64,000 nucleotides of DNA. It comes from Isoetes taiwanensis. Lineage: Eukaryota; Streptophyta; Lycopodiopsida; Isoetales; Isoetaceae. The stretch spans positions 2,110,001 to 2,174,000 of the forward strand of contig JAJEKV010000026.1 in the NCBI GenBank assembly GCA_021234155.1, written 5' to 3'. The position numbers and the translations under genes are program-made. The number at the start of each line of letters is the position of its first letter. Within the stretch, counting starts at the first letter, position 1. Below, in pieces: positions 44,764 to 56,800 of the stretch. The notes under the pieces were generated by a model. The model was given only the letters and a program-made list of their open reading frames with translations, was not told the DNA's origin and did not search any database.

Positions 44764-47700
44764 CTTCCAAGAGAGCACTAGTTACATCATCTTCTGCACT
44801 ATCAAAGAAACCCAGGAAGGACCCCAAGGTAGTACAAGAAGAGGCAGAGGAGATAGATCAAACTCTTGGCATAAAGCTAATTGATGACGATAGAGTCATA
44901 AGGTACGAGCTAAGTCAGGACTTGCCGGAGATAGTATTTGTTGAGGGGTCTCAATGGTATGTTACTGTGAGCACGGCGGGCTCAAAGTATGACGTGGTCC
45001 TGCATTCAAGGGAGCACAAAGACGTGGCCTTCAAAAAAGTAGGGTTGATCCTTTCATGCGAGGAGCTTGATGACCACATCTGTGTCTTCATAATAGAGAA
45101 GACCGTAAAGAAAAATCTCAGCATTTCCAAATACAATGTAGGTATAGATGGATTCAGGCCAGATAAGACAGTAGACGGTGTTATAAAGTATGGTTGGCCC
45201 ATTGAAGGCTCACACCATACAGTTCGTTCTGTATGTGAAGGAGTATCTGCAGTCCGACGAAGTTTGCAGAAGAAACCATCTTCAAGCTGCTACATATCTG
45301 GTTTTGGTGGTAGTGGCACTTGAGTCAAAAACTTTCCCTCTAGTACCTTTGCCAAAGCCAGTGAGGGAAACGGATATTGAAAAGAAATCAAGGGTTGATG
45401 CTGTAGACAAGCTTATGAAATTCAAGCAATGGTATCCACTTGGTTTGGATGTCACAAAAAGGATAGCTATTGACAAGCTGATAAGATCTCCTAGAGCATC
45501 TTTCATATCTAGGATCTTTGATCCCAAACATGCCCTGAGGATACAGAAGTCCATGGTTGAATATCCTACCACAGTACCAAATCCAGCAGATGTTCTACCA
45601 TTGGACTCAGTCAATGACAAGCCATACCCATGGAAGGCATGGGATGACCTAAGGAAGAGCGACACGGTGCGCTACATTGTCATTGACGGGCAGCACTCAG
45701 TTGAGGCAGCGAAGGCACTTATAGAGAAAATGGATAAGATAGGTGCCAAAGAATACAGGGAGCACTTCAGTTATAGGCAATGTCAAATCCTTAGTCATTA
45801 CACGCCCCAACTTGCACTGACTATAATAACTGCAGACTTGAACACAACCGCAAGTGTGGTACAATACAACTCGTAAGTGCCTTTGTTTCTTATTAATCTT
45901 AGTCGCGCTATGCGCGAGACTGCAGACCAATGTTGGGCTGCAGACCCAACATTGGTCTGCAGTCTCGCGCGTAGCGCGACTAAGCTTTTTACTTTCTCTA
46001 TTCGGAATGCTTGCGCTATGCGCGAAATGGAGATCTATATGGTACTAATGGTTTTATAATCTCATACCATATCCCATGCAATTGAGGCAAGATAGAAATC
46101 AATGGATTGAGCTTGGCCGTCCAATTTCAAAGAGAAAGAAGCAGGGGGAGAAGAAAGACAACTCTTACGACGAAGTGATTAAGATGATCAGCAAGGTCAT
46201 CATACAAAAGAAGAAGGATGTTGCAGAGGAGGAAGAGGAAACTGACACCAAGAAGAAGAAATCCAAGGAAGGCCCATCAGATTCCTACCACATAGTGTTC
46301 AGTCTTGATCATGTGTGGGACAAATGGAATGAGGTGTGGAACAAGTGGACAGCAGGAGCGCTTGTAGGAAAAGCAGGAAAACCTAAGAAAGGATCCCTTG
46401 AAGATTTTACAGTTACAGACTTGAGGAGTGCACAGGGGTTAAGGGAAGAAGAAATTCTCAAGGTGCTCCAGTCTGTTATAGATGGACAAGTCTTTATGAA
46501 GAAGGTCTCAAAAATCAAAGAGGTACCATCCTTTCCAAGGCCTGCAAGTCGATAAAAGACCTCCGTGTCATGAGGGAGGCCATCTCAAAGGAGCTCTTTG
46601 AGATGTCTGGAATACAAAACCTATCTGAGCAAGGTATCTTGGACATGATGAAAATAACAGATGAAGGCCTGCTCAGATACTTGAAATGGTCGCCTGGATT
46701 TATTCAAGCATATAAATCTAGGAACAAGGAAAAACCAGCTATCAAAGGTCCGTGTGGAGCTGAGGTGTAGAGCCAGCGGTGACTTGGACATTCCTGAGAC
46801 TATATCAGAAACCTACATGGTGAAGTCCTGTCAGGGTTCTATGGTTTGCCACCCAGACTATTCCAAAGACAACTTCATTGTTTGTGGTGGACTGTCGGAC
46901 ATACCTTCAGGATATAGACTACTACATCTCTATGCTCTCAAATTGTCTCAAGCAGACCACCCAAGAGTACATCACACTTGTGTTCCTGTCTGAACCTGCA
47001 GAGGAATATCCAAAGATCTTGCAGGCCACCACTCAGATAGAGGCCAATATAAGTGTGCGCCATGGGGTGCTGATAGATGGGACGCCTGCTAAGAACAGTT
47101 ATATCACTCAGGGCATAACAATGATCACGTAAGTGATCATAAATAAAGTAGAGGACACGGTTACGAGGCACACAAGGATGGTCGCCAAAAGCTTCCTGAG
47201 CCGATACTCAGATTTACAGAGAAGGAGAGCTTGGATAATTACCTTTGGACGGATGAGCTTACTCCTAACCTGACCACTGAGGAATGTGAGAAGGAATTAG
47301 AATACAAACAGGTTGGCCTGAAGGGAGGTGCAGTGAACAAGTACAGACTAAGCTCGAACTTGGCTTTCTACCTCGTGGATACATTTGTGCCCAAGGGAGG
47401 CTTAGTCTGTGACTACTTTGTTAATGGTAGGGTTGGGCATGAAGCTCTAGCCAATGGCAAAAAAGTTCAAAGCTGGGTGGCCATTGAGCAGCAGAAAGAG
47501 TTCCTGGAGCTGTATTATTCTGATGTGGAGAAGCATCATCTGACATATCAAGGGAAGCAAGCATAGCTGGAGAATCGGCAAGGTCAAAACGATGCAAAGA
47601 GAGAGAGAAAGAAGAAGGAGGCAGAGCAAGAGTCTGAGGAGGAGGATGCAGGGGATGGCACTTCAGAAGAAACTGTCTCTTATGAGGAGTCCGCTTCGGA

Positions 47701-48700
47701 AGAAAGTGAAACTGAATCACGAAGTCCACTACCAAAGTCGCCACTAATCATGGATCCACAGACTCAGGAGAAGTTGGCAAAGGCCTTATCAGATAAGAAG
47801 AAAATTCTTGAGGTAAATCCACAGGAACCAGATATGCAGAATACTTCTGTTCTTCCTGAACAAACTGACCCTAGTCCTATCAGAGCTGAAGAAGAAGATA
47901 GGACATCCAGGATGGGAGAAAAGGTGACTTCACCCACAAAAGAGTAAGTCATATGGATCTTTTTTATATGGATCATTTATTTAGCATGTCTCGCGCGTAG
48001 CGCGATTGTATTATTCGTACGTATCAAAAAAATTTGTTAACTTGAAATATGCATTGTGCAGAGAGGGGACTACTTCAAATAACAACAAACTTATCCTCTT
48101 CGGCCTGAATGGAGTTCTTATCAAGTCCTTCTCCAAGGCAGAGTATCGTGTTGCACCTCCTTTTCTTGGAGGGGTTCTAGAGACAAAGACCAAATGGGTG
48201 TATCCAAGACCTGGTGTTCACAAATTGTTGAGCCATCTGAAGGACAGAGCCAGCATTGGTATATGGTCATCCATGCTGCGAAACAATATATTAGAGATTA
48301 AAGAAGTTGTTCCAGAGCTGAAGAACTTTGATTTCTATATTATATTAGATCAAGATAATTGTGGGATTGTTCGTCGACCACAACATGGAGCAAAGAATAT
48401 CTTCATCAAGAATATACATGAGGCCTTGGAGGTGATAGAAGGATTTCCAGAAGAGCAGATATGTTTGGTGGATGATGACCCCATCAAGTGTTTCTTAAAC
48501 TAGACAACAGCATAAATCCTCCGACATGGCACCCAAATAATGTAGATGAAGAGAATTGGGTGTCAGCAGAGATGCTACAGATGTTTAAGTCCCTCATATC
48601 AGCCCCTACAGTGCCTGCTTTCCTGAGTGTTAGACCAGATTTGCAAGGAAAAGCAAACCCTACATACTATGATCTGGTTGTAAAAGATTACTGTCAATGA
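44764..48700 (+). pseudogene. ParB-like + beta-class methyltransferase-like + FCP1/NLI-like fusion gene, frameshifted
   Basis: Exons: 44764-45872, 46087 to about 47943 (containing shifts), and 48062-48700. Introns at 45873-46086 and 47944-48061 have GT/AG ends and restore phase. N-terminal part: KYDVVLHSREHKDVAFKKVG and IDGFRPDKTVDGVIKYGW, then after a shift near 45210 PLDSVNDKPYPWKAWDDL and VRYIVIDGQHSVEAAKALI, matching the (I/V)DG-(Q/N)H...AA signature of ParB-type N-terminal domains. Next, DNFIVVDCRTYLQDIDYYIS...EYITLVFLSEP matches the DPPY strand region of N4/N6-adenine methylases (DPPY changed to DCRTY). VDTFVPKGGLVCDYFVNGRV then matches the SAM-binding motif, in the beta-class order (IV before I). 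An acidic linker follows, then KLILFGLNGVLI, YPRPGVHKLLSHL, IWSSMLRNNI and CLVDDDPIKCF, an FCP1/NLI fold lacking the catalytic DxD. Shifts occur near 45210, 46518, 46745, 46880, 47140 and 48495. They may be decay or sequence error. Confidence 0.6.
45898..45984. repeat. 87-bp foldback inside intron 1 of the ParB/methyltransferase-like gene
   Basis: CTTAGTCGCGCTATGCGCGAGACTGCAG...GTTGGG pairs with CCCAAC...CTGCAGTCTCGCGCGTAGCGCGACTAAG. About 40 of 41 bases pair, with a 6-7 nt loop around CTGCAGA. Both arms carry the TCGCGC-NNN-GCGCGA word (45903-45917 and 45965-45979). It looks like a miniature hairpin transposon or a strong RNA hairpin within a 214-nt intron. Confidence 0.9.
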
Positions 48701-48981
48701 AAATGTACTCAGATTTGTAAAAATACTTGTACATGCACATAATTTATATGAATATATATACAAGATGTTTTTTAATGCAAAATTAGTTTGGCCTTGACTC
48801 TTTCCAGTCTACACTATACCTTTTTGCCTTGGTTTTGTTGTCACTAATTTCTAACACACTCAATAAATGGTGCAATATTGCCACCAATTCATATTCAAAA
48901 AAAATACAGGACACAATTTCAAGCTCAAAACATAGGGAAAGAACCCGAGGTAAAAAAAAAAATGAACAGTGGAATAATTTC

Positions 48982-50630
48982 AAAATAACGAAATTAGAGA
49001 TGGTATTTTAGATGATGCCTGAGGTCTGGGTAGCAGAAGCTCCCGATACAGCTCAGATTAATCTCTAGTTTCAGGATGTAAGCCTGGAGCTTCTGTGTTG
49101 TTTCTTTGCTGTTATCGGGCATGAGGTAATATTTAGTTGGTGCCTTTAGTCTGATGGCTACTACATGGCATTTCGTTTCATGGGCTATGGTGTGTGTAGT
49201 ATGGTTGCAGCAGTGTCTCTATGCTAATGAGCTATGTCTGGATGCGAGCTTCCTTGTGGTATGTCCTCTTTTTTCTTTTGTATACATTGGGCCAGCAGGG
49301 GCTTTCAGATAGACAGATTCTTGGGGACTTAGATGGCTGCACTTACTGTGGTCATGCTAGGGATGGTTGCACTCACTGCACCTTGGGAATTTGCTGCACT
49401 CATTGCAGCAAGGATTTGCTGCACTCATTGCAGGGATATGCATTTTGATAAACTCTGGCTTTTGTTATTCATTAGAAAGGCTTAGGTGTGTGCCTACAGA
49501 TATTGCCCTCATATTTTTAGACATGGAAGACGCTTTTTTCTCTCAAGGTCTAGGTGTTAATGCTTAGAGTTCTATGTGGATGAGCATGATAAGGGCATTG
49601 CAGGTTTGATTAACTTGAGCTGCTTCACTTGGTCATGTTTCAAGATACAGTTCTAGTTGCTTTGGCTGTTAGTAGTTGTGGTGGCAGGAAGAGTGCCCTG
49701 GACTTATTGAGCCGGCATCCCGGGTGCTTCAATGTTGCTGCTACTATCCAATGGCCAGAAAGACTTGGAATGTAGTGGTTTTCCTTGTTTCGAGCAGTTT
49801 ACTTTGTGTAAAACATTTCGGGAAAGGACGCAAAGGTGCATTGAGTGGATTGTAGGAAGCAATGATGACCTTAGCTTGCAGCATCATCTAGGAGAAGTGG
49901 TAAGCCTTAAGTCTTTGGATTTGCGATATTTCTTTAGTCATGCTTTCTTGTGGGATTCATGAGATAATATGTGGATTTTGTGGGAGACGTGTCATTTTAT
50001 GTCGCCCTCTCCTATCCCAGCTGGGAGGTGATGTGGGATGCAGTGAAAGCATAGTGAAAGGAGGTCAGGAACAAGCAGGAGGTCTATGTGTCACTTGGTA
50101 CGGGAGGACCAAGTGTCATAGCTGTATAAGGGAGACAGAAACTCAGCAAGAGAGTGGAAGCAAGTGCAAGGATGTGGACCACCCATTTGGGGAGGGCCTT
50201 AGAGACATATGTATTGGAGAAGAAGGGCAGGGCTTTGACTTAGTACTTTTTGGAAAAGCGTAGTGCTCTCCCTGTAGTACCTTGATGCATATGGGACTGC
50301 AGGTCCTAGTTAACGCGCGGAAGGAAGCTTCTTTGTACTTTTTTCATCTACTTGTATCTTCGGGGTGGAGCATTAGGTGGTATCATGTCTTCAGTTGGTC
50401 ACAAGATTTCCGGCTTTGAATGGTTTTTTGGAGCTATGCTGTTATCTGTTCACGCATCTGGGTTATATTGCAGAATTGCAATATAAGATCCATTAAGGGG
50501 TCACTACATGTTAAAATACTTCCTATCTGGCCTATTTATGGAGCCATTTTGGAATAAGGTTTGTACCAATTTTATTATATAAATAAAAATCTATCTAGCC
50601 TTCAAAAAAAAAAAAAAAAAATAACGAAAT
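48982..50630 (+). mobile_element. retroposed segment with polyA tail and 13-bp target-site duplication
   Basis: AAAATAACGAAAT occurs at 48982-48994 and again directly after an A18 tract at 50618-50630. Between them lie about 1.62 kb ending CTATCTAGCCTTC(A)n, the hallmark of LINE-mediated retrotransposition. The body shows no reverse transcriptase motif and only short ORFs. A small Cys/His-coding repeat, TTGCTGCACTCATTGCAG, is at about 49388-49436. It may be a retrocopy of a non-coding or unrecognised mRNA, or a 5'-truncated LINE. It landed in DNA adjoining the inverted gypsy-leader copy. Confidence 0.8.
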
Positions 50631-50635
50631 CGTGG

Positions 50636-50990
50636 TTTCAAAGGATCTGGGGCCAAAAGTCAGATATCAATAGATTAGCAAAGATCTCTCAAATTTGTGG
50701 TCCTAACCAAGTCAAAACTTGGTCAATATCCCTGGCAGTGAGCTAATTTTTGCAGATCAAAAAGTATGAATCTTTTTTGAGTTTAGGCACTTGATTCTAT
50801 CTTTGACAAGTTGCACACAAGGATCAACAAGTTTTTGGGCAAGAAATTATGCTAAAATGACTTGGAATTCAATTTTTTTGCAAAAAGACTGTCATAAAGC
50901 CAAAACAGAGTTTTTTGCAGATCGAATTTTATTAATCTTTCTTAACTTTTGATAACTCCTGACATCTCTGACATAAACAACTTGTTTAAG
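50636..50990 (-). repeat. inverted copy of the gypsy-like leader repeat
   Basis: Complement of 39655-40030 with small indels. It starts right after the retroposed segment and ends near GACATAAACAACTTG. Confidence 0.85.
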
Positions 50991-51774
50991 CAGAATTTGA
51001 AGAACTATGTTATTAAGCTGAAGAATTATGTTATTAAGCCTCTGCTTTGGATTGGAAGTGTATCAGTTGTAACTAGTTTGGCTTTTGTATTTCCTTTGAC
51101 AGTATTAAATAGGAGTTGCGGAAAAAGATGATTTACAAGGTAAATACAACCAGTTTCTGGACAAAAGAAATTACACAAAATTTCTGCACATATATTATAT
51201 ATTAAGGAAAAACCATCAGGTGGATGTCTTACAAAAAAGCAAGCTCGAAGCTGCCGGATAAGTAACTATATGAAATACAAAAGACAGAATCTTAGCTATT
51301 AAACGCCATTATAGTAGCAAGAAGGAAAAGTAGTCAAGCAAGTGGCATCCTCAGCTCTATCAGCAGTTCACCTCCATCAGCAGTCATTTTCATCTCCAGA
51401 CGATGCTTCTTACTGAGATATGCTTGATCTAGCCATTGAAAGACCTTGTCCGAACAGATTGCTCTGTTATCACGAAGGTGACCCACTACCAAGGGAGAAA
51501 AAGTTATAGTCTGTCCTGGTTGGTTAGACTCCACAGACTCCTCTCGACTTGCCTCCATTGTGTGCTTAATTCTTCCCATCTTCAAACGGAATGGGCATTA
51601 GGTAAGGAAGAACAGAGTTAAGTTCAGAAAAGCATGCAAAAGTGGCGCCATCTCGGAAGTAGAGCTGCCATCAATGCTTAAAAAAAATGCCATTTGGCAA
51701 ACAAATGGCAAATGTGGCTATGATGTAGCAAATGTCGTATGCCAATTTAGAAAATGCTACGAATTAATGAATTC
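50991..51774. other. non-coding spacer
   Basis: Nothing recognised. A small direct repeat, GAA(G/A)AA(C/T)TATGTTATTAAGC, occurs at about 50999-51040. An 83-codon minus-strand ORF at 51334-51585 has no motif. Confidence 0.4.
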
Positions 51775-51921
51775 AAGGCAAGGTTGGTTGCACAAGATTT
51801 TTTGACAAAAAAAAGGGGTATAGAATATGATGAAAGCTTTGCCTCTATCGTGAAACTAACTAGTTTGAGAATTTTTCTTACTTTTGCAAATGCATTGAAC
51901 TTAGAAGTTTATAATGATTGA
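51775..51921 (+). pseudogene. copia reverse transcriptase scrap
   Basis: 48 codons read KARLVAQDFLTKKRG, IEYDESFASIVKLTSLRIFL and NLEVYND before a TGA. This is the YKARLVAKG...YDETFAPVAK...IR block of Ty1/copia RT and is distinct from the element at 6-22 kb. Beyond the stop no RT motif can be followed. It is a fragment only. Confidence 0.85.
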
Positions 51922-52295
51922 ATGCAATAGTGTGAATTCTCCCTTGGAAACAAAAATTTTCAGTGGATTTAAGTCCTAAAACTGAGAGTGAAGTAATAGA
52001 AATGAAAAACTACTTATTCAGGAAGTTATGCCTATAAGTTTGATTTAACATCCCATGGGTTGAATTATTATGGCTTCACTAATGAAATTAACAAGAAATA
52101 ATATAGACAATGTGAAACAAGCTGCACCTAGGACTATTAATATAGAATGAAATAACTTCTTATGAATATGAACCATATGAGTATTAACCACATAAATTCC
52201 ATGGTTAGTATTATTATGGTATAAATTTCTTGCTTTGATTTAATACGCCATGGTTGAATTCTTACTTTGAATTTGCATAAACCCTAAACCGATAA

Positions 52296-52470
52296 AAATA
52301 ATGTAGACAATGTAGATTCAGGAAAAGCCGTAAAAACAATGTAGACAATGTAGCTTCAGGAAAAGCCATAAAAACAATGTAGACAATGTAGAAAATAATG
52401 TAGACAATGTAGATTTAGGAATTCTTGGAAAAAGGAACATAAAAACAATGTAGACAATATAGATTCAGAA
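52296..52470. repeat. tandem repeat, AACAATGTAGACAATGTAG unit
   Basis: About five irregular copies of AA(C/T)AATGTAGACAATGTAGATTCAGGAAAAGCC(G/A)T, unit about 40 bp with internal shorter versions. Confidence 0.85.
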
Positions 52471-52492
52471 ATTCTTGGCAAAAATAATGGAT

Positions 52493-52526
52493 CTTCATGG
52501 CGAAGGGTTTCTTTCGCCATGAAGAC
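52493..52526. repeat. 12-bp stem hairpin
   Basis: CTTCATGGCGAA and TTCGCCATGAAG, separated by GGGTTTCT, form a perfect hairpin. Confidence 0.85.
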
Positions 52527-52632
52527 CCAATCTAATAAAAAATTTTGTGCAAGTGCTTATATACAGATATATCTATTTTTTTATCGAGCATGTGGGATAT
52601 ATTGAGGCACATAACATTTTTAGGGTTTAGGA

Positions 52633-52790
52633 TTCATTGATCCGACCCCGAAAATGATCCAAATCTGTAGTCATTGATCCGACCCCGAAAGTGATCCAAT
52701 GGAGTTCATTGATCCGATCCTGAAAGTGATCCAATGAAAGTTCATTGATCCGACCCTGAAAGTGATCCGATCCCTAAAGATGATCGGAGT
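52633..52790. repeat. minisatellite, about 36-bp unit, four copies
   Basis: The unit TTCATTGATCCGACCC(C/T)GAAAGTGATCCAAT(G) is repeated four times with small changes. Multiple GATCCGA words overlap. Confidence 0.9.
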
Positions 52791-53819
52791 CTATCGCCAA
52801 CAATTTGCTCCATTAAAGCTTCTAAGAGAGAGGTATGGGAAGTCAAGAATCTGATGCTACTGTTGAGTCTGAAGCAGTGGACCCTTGGATATCAAGAAAT
52901 GCCACTAGAATATATCCCAGATGGTCGTGATGGGGTATTTTGAAATGGGCATAAAAATTGAGGATCAGATTCTAGCTTGGGCTGAGGCAGCACCACTGCG
53001 CCAAATGATGCATGTGGAAGTAAGCTTTGTGAGACATGGAAATTCCTGGTGCATGTATGAAGTGCTGAGCCTTGCTATGCATGTGAATTCTGTTAGGAGC
53101 AAAAAATCTCGGCTAAATGGACTTGAGACCCTTTTGTGGTTGCTGGCTTGTTCATGTTTTGTATCAGGAAGTTTTCAAACAGTGCTTTTTAGAGCACTAC
53201 TTTTGTTTGCAGTGTATCTATGTGAATCAAAATCTTTTCCTAAGATCTGCTTGTATTCCATTGGTTTGAATTTTTTTGTAAGGTTTTAGTTAGATTATGG
53301 TTACAAATCTGTATTCCTTTTGTGGTTACAATTGCTTTTGTCCAAAAACTTTGTGTAATTTCTTTTGTCCAGATTTATGTTGTATTTACCTTGTGAATCA
53401 TCTTTTTCTGCAACTCTTACTTAATATTGTCAAAGAAAATACAAAAATCAAACTAGTTACAACCGATACACTTTCAAACCAAAGCTGATACAAGATTTGA
53501 GCTTCTGCATTATCTAGAGGAGTTTAAATCAATGAAATCCTGAAAAAATTTCAATTGCATAAATTGTTTACTTAGATCGGATATGTAGAGAGCCATGTCC
53601 CTGTTGTGCATTTTCGGAAACAAATTAAGAACATTCTCAGACTTTCAGAGCTGGACTGCCAGTTGCAGTGCCAGTATAGTACCTTTCCAAAATACTTATA
53701 GACTCATTCTTCATCACTTAAAACATCAGGAAGATTAGCATCTTCTCTGCATCATTCTCATCAAGTATGAATATCTCAGAGCTCCCTTTGACATGATGCT
53801 TAGCTCGTACCATGAAAAC
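52791..53819. other. non-coding spacer
   Basis: A 122-codon plus-strand ORF (52921-53289) has no recognised motif and loses composition typical of coding DNA in its second half. No other structure seen. Confidence 0.4.
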
Positions 53820-56800
53820 TCAAATAGCGCAGACTTGTGTTGAAAAAGACTCTGGCGTTCTTTGAAGCTTTCTATAATATATGCCTTCCAAAACACTTTC
53901 ATCTTTTAAAAACCATACACCATTCGCAAATAAATCTGACTCAATTGGATTCATCTCTTTTGTACATTTCACCATCCAAAAATCAGATCCTTTGGGTGCA
54001 ACAACTGCAAAATTATCACCCACTTTAACTGCACTAGCTAAGGCATCTAACTTCATAGAGAATAGAGCTCTTTGAGACTTCCTACTCTCCACCATATCAG
54101 ATTCAGCTAAATTAGTAGGCTCTATTACCACTAATTCACAATCATCAACGTAGGCCTTGTTCTCACATCTATCTCAATGTCCATCCAAGCAGCAACTACA
54201 AAAGCATAATAACTTTTCAGTATGCAACATTGTGTTCGACTGAAGATTGAAGGCATGAACACAATAAATGTTTCTCGCATTCTTTATTGTGTTTGCCCCA
54301 CATGCCTTAGACCTGTCAACATCTTTAGCTTCCCAAAAATATCTTCATATAGTATCTTGCTTTGAGTAAGTGGAAGAAATTCCATAGGAGAAACTTTTTG
54401 CAGCTGCCTCCACAATGATATGTGCATTTTCAAGCTTTATCTCAGGAAACAAAAGCTGCATCATTCTAATCCACCTCTTCAGTTCTGCAGCTTTGCCATC
54501 ATGCTCGCCTTTACCGTGTTTGCACCAAAAAAATTCCACATCACCTGTACTTGTTTCAACTGAGTATCGAAGAGCAAAATACATTGGGCAAGCTACCTTA
54601 AATTGTGATGCAGCTCCATCAGACCAGATCCAATGCTTTTTGGGTTTTAGCCCTTTGGCCTCCATGTACCTGAAAGCATCTTAAAACAATATTGTACAAA
54701 CAGAGTATCATGCTTCTTGTCATCAGAGATATAGAAGGGTGTTTCTTTTACAACTTGCCCACTTTCATCCACATGATAAGTAATGTGAACAAGGATTGTT
54801 ACCTGAATGTGGCATCAATAATAAGATTGCACTTCAACCCTTTCTTTAAAGGTGTAATCCTCTGCAATATTATCCACCACTAAGACCACCACATTTGAGG
54901 GTATATTTTCCAGCAGCTCACGCAATTGCTTGCCTTGACATTTGTACCTAAAGTTATACAAAGGAAACCACTTTAATCTATCACGTAACTTCTCCACAAA
55001 TTCCTTATAAGTGGTCTTTTTGTATTGATGCTTCAAAATCTTCCTTGTCTTGCCCACTCTTGCATCCTCATAGTCCAAATACTCCCAACTCAGCTCTGCA
55101 TCACTCAATTAAAGAGGACATATATGCAACTTGGAGATGCCACAATTCTCACAAGTACCATAAAGGCACTCCTTCCGATGGAACTCATCATCAGCTTCTT
55201 TTGGACAAACAATGCACCTCCATAACTCATTTGTTAAAGGGATTATTAACGCGTGAACATTATAAGTGTGCACCTATGGTGAGGTTCAAATACACTACAA
55301 GTACATTCATAAGGTTCAGAATGCTTCCTTCTCATTGTTTTGAATCCATCAAGCAGCTTTCCAAGCCTAACATGATGAATACAACAGCATGTATTATAGT
55401 CTTTTAGCTTCACCACAAACCATGGTTTTAACTTTTGAAAAGATCTTGCTCCTACCTTAACTTCAGGGTATTCCTCCTTGAACCGTTCGTACAATTGCAT
55501 CTATAAGAATATATGTGTTAGCATGCAAAAGAAGTCTCAAAAGTATACCACAGTAGAAGAAAACAAACCATTGTAGTTTCAAGATTGTAGTCGAACTATG
55601 TTTAAAACACACACCATTATGGGTGCACTCAAACTATGTTGAAACACTCACACCATTATAGTTGCACTCAAACTATGTGTGAACCACACACCATTATGGT
55701 TGGAGCTTCACTATAGCTCAAAACAAACCACTTATAGTAGGAAAACAGCCATTGAAGATCAAGGGCACAAATGGAACTATAGTTAAAGACAAGCCATTAT
55801 AGCTGGGTTGTAAACCATTGCAGCACCGTAATTAACGTAGCGGAATTATAAAGAGATATACCTCATATAACATTGTAATCCAATCACAATAGCTACAGCC
55901 TAAAAAAATGTAGTTTGGAAGCATGATGACACATTACATACAATATGTAGGATACAAATTTAACATGAATATGTTGGACATGCAAATTGTTCTTGAGAAC
56001 CTCAACTATAAAAGCTTAAATATATATCACATAAGGAAGAGATTTAAGGAGAGATATCAACTTGAGATTGTTCCAGATAATGTGCTGCATGCTTTTCTCT
56101 AATAGTTCTTTCTAGTCTTTTGACTTTTACATCCTTAGTATTTGGAGAAACTCTGGTGTTTGAGGTCCAAAATGTTTGTACAAGTGCAATAGTTGAATTT
56201 GAGATAGAGTCACACGTTTTAGAGCTCTTATAATACACCCACTTTCCTCCATTGCAATCAATTTCTTCCCTGTTTTTCTTAGCAGTTGTAATATTTCTTG
56301 GATGAACATCAAGTAGCTTTCTAATTTTTCTGTTACTCAAATTTTCATTTTCTCCACCAACTGCCATTGCCAAACAACTCTTCTTTGCAGCCAAACAATC
56401 CAAATTTGTAGACTGTTTCACAGTCTTAATAGATTCCCTGATGTTACTTATCATTTGGTTCTTTGCTTGTAAGTCCCTGAAATCATCTCCCACAATTCCA
56501 TCCAATGCCTTACGCTGAATACAGTAATTTAGAATCCCTCTTTTCATTTGTACACTCATATGCTTAGAATGCATCAAGAATGATTCCATTAGATTCACAC
56601 CCACTCTCCTCTGCATGGCTATACTTCTTTCTACTCCTTCTAAACATGCATTAGACTAAGAAACCAATGCATGATGATTTTCCTTTTTTCTCTGGCGTTG
56701 GCGTCGTTTTCTCTCTGTTTCCTGTTCTCTGGTTCTTTTCTTCCTCCTTCCTAAAAATTTTGCCTTCTGTGCTGCTAGTCCAGACCCTGATTCCGATTCC

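Noticed and set aside
49221-49567. LINE reverse transcriptase (IALIFLDMEDAF read as LDFEKAF)
   Set aside because: A single weak resemblance without neighbouring RT motifs.
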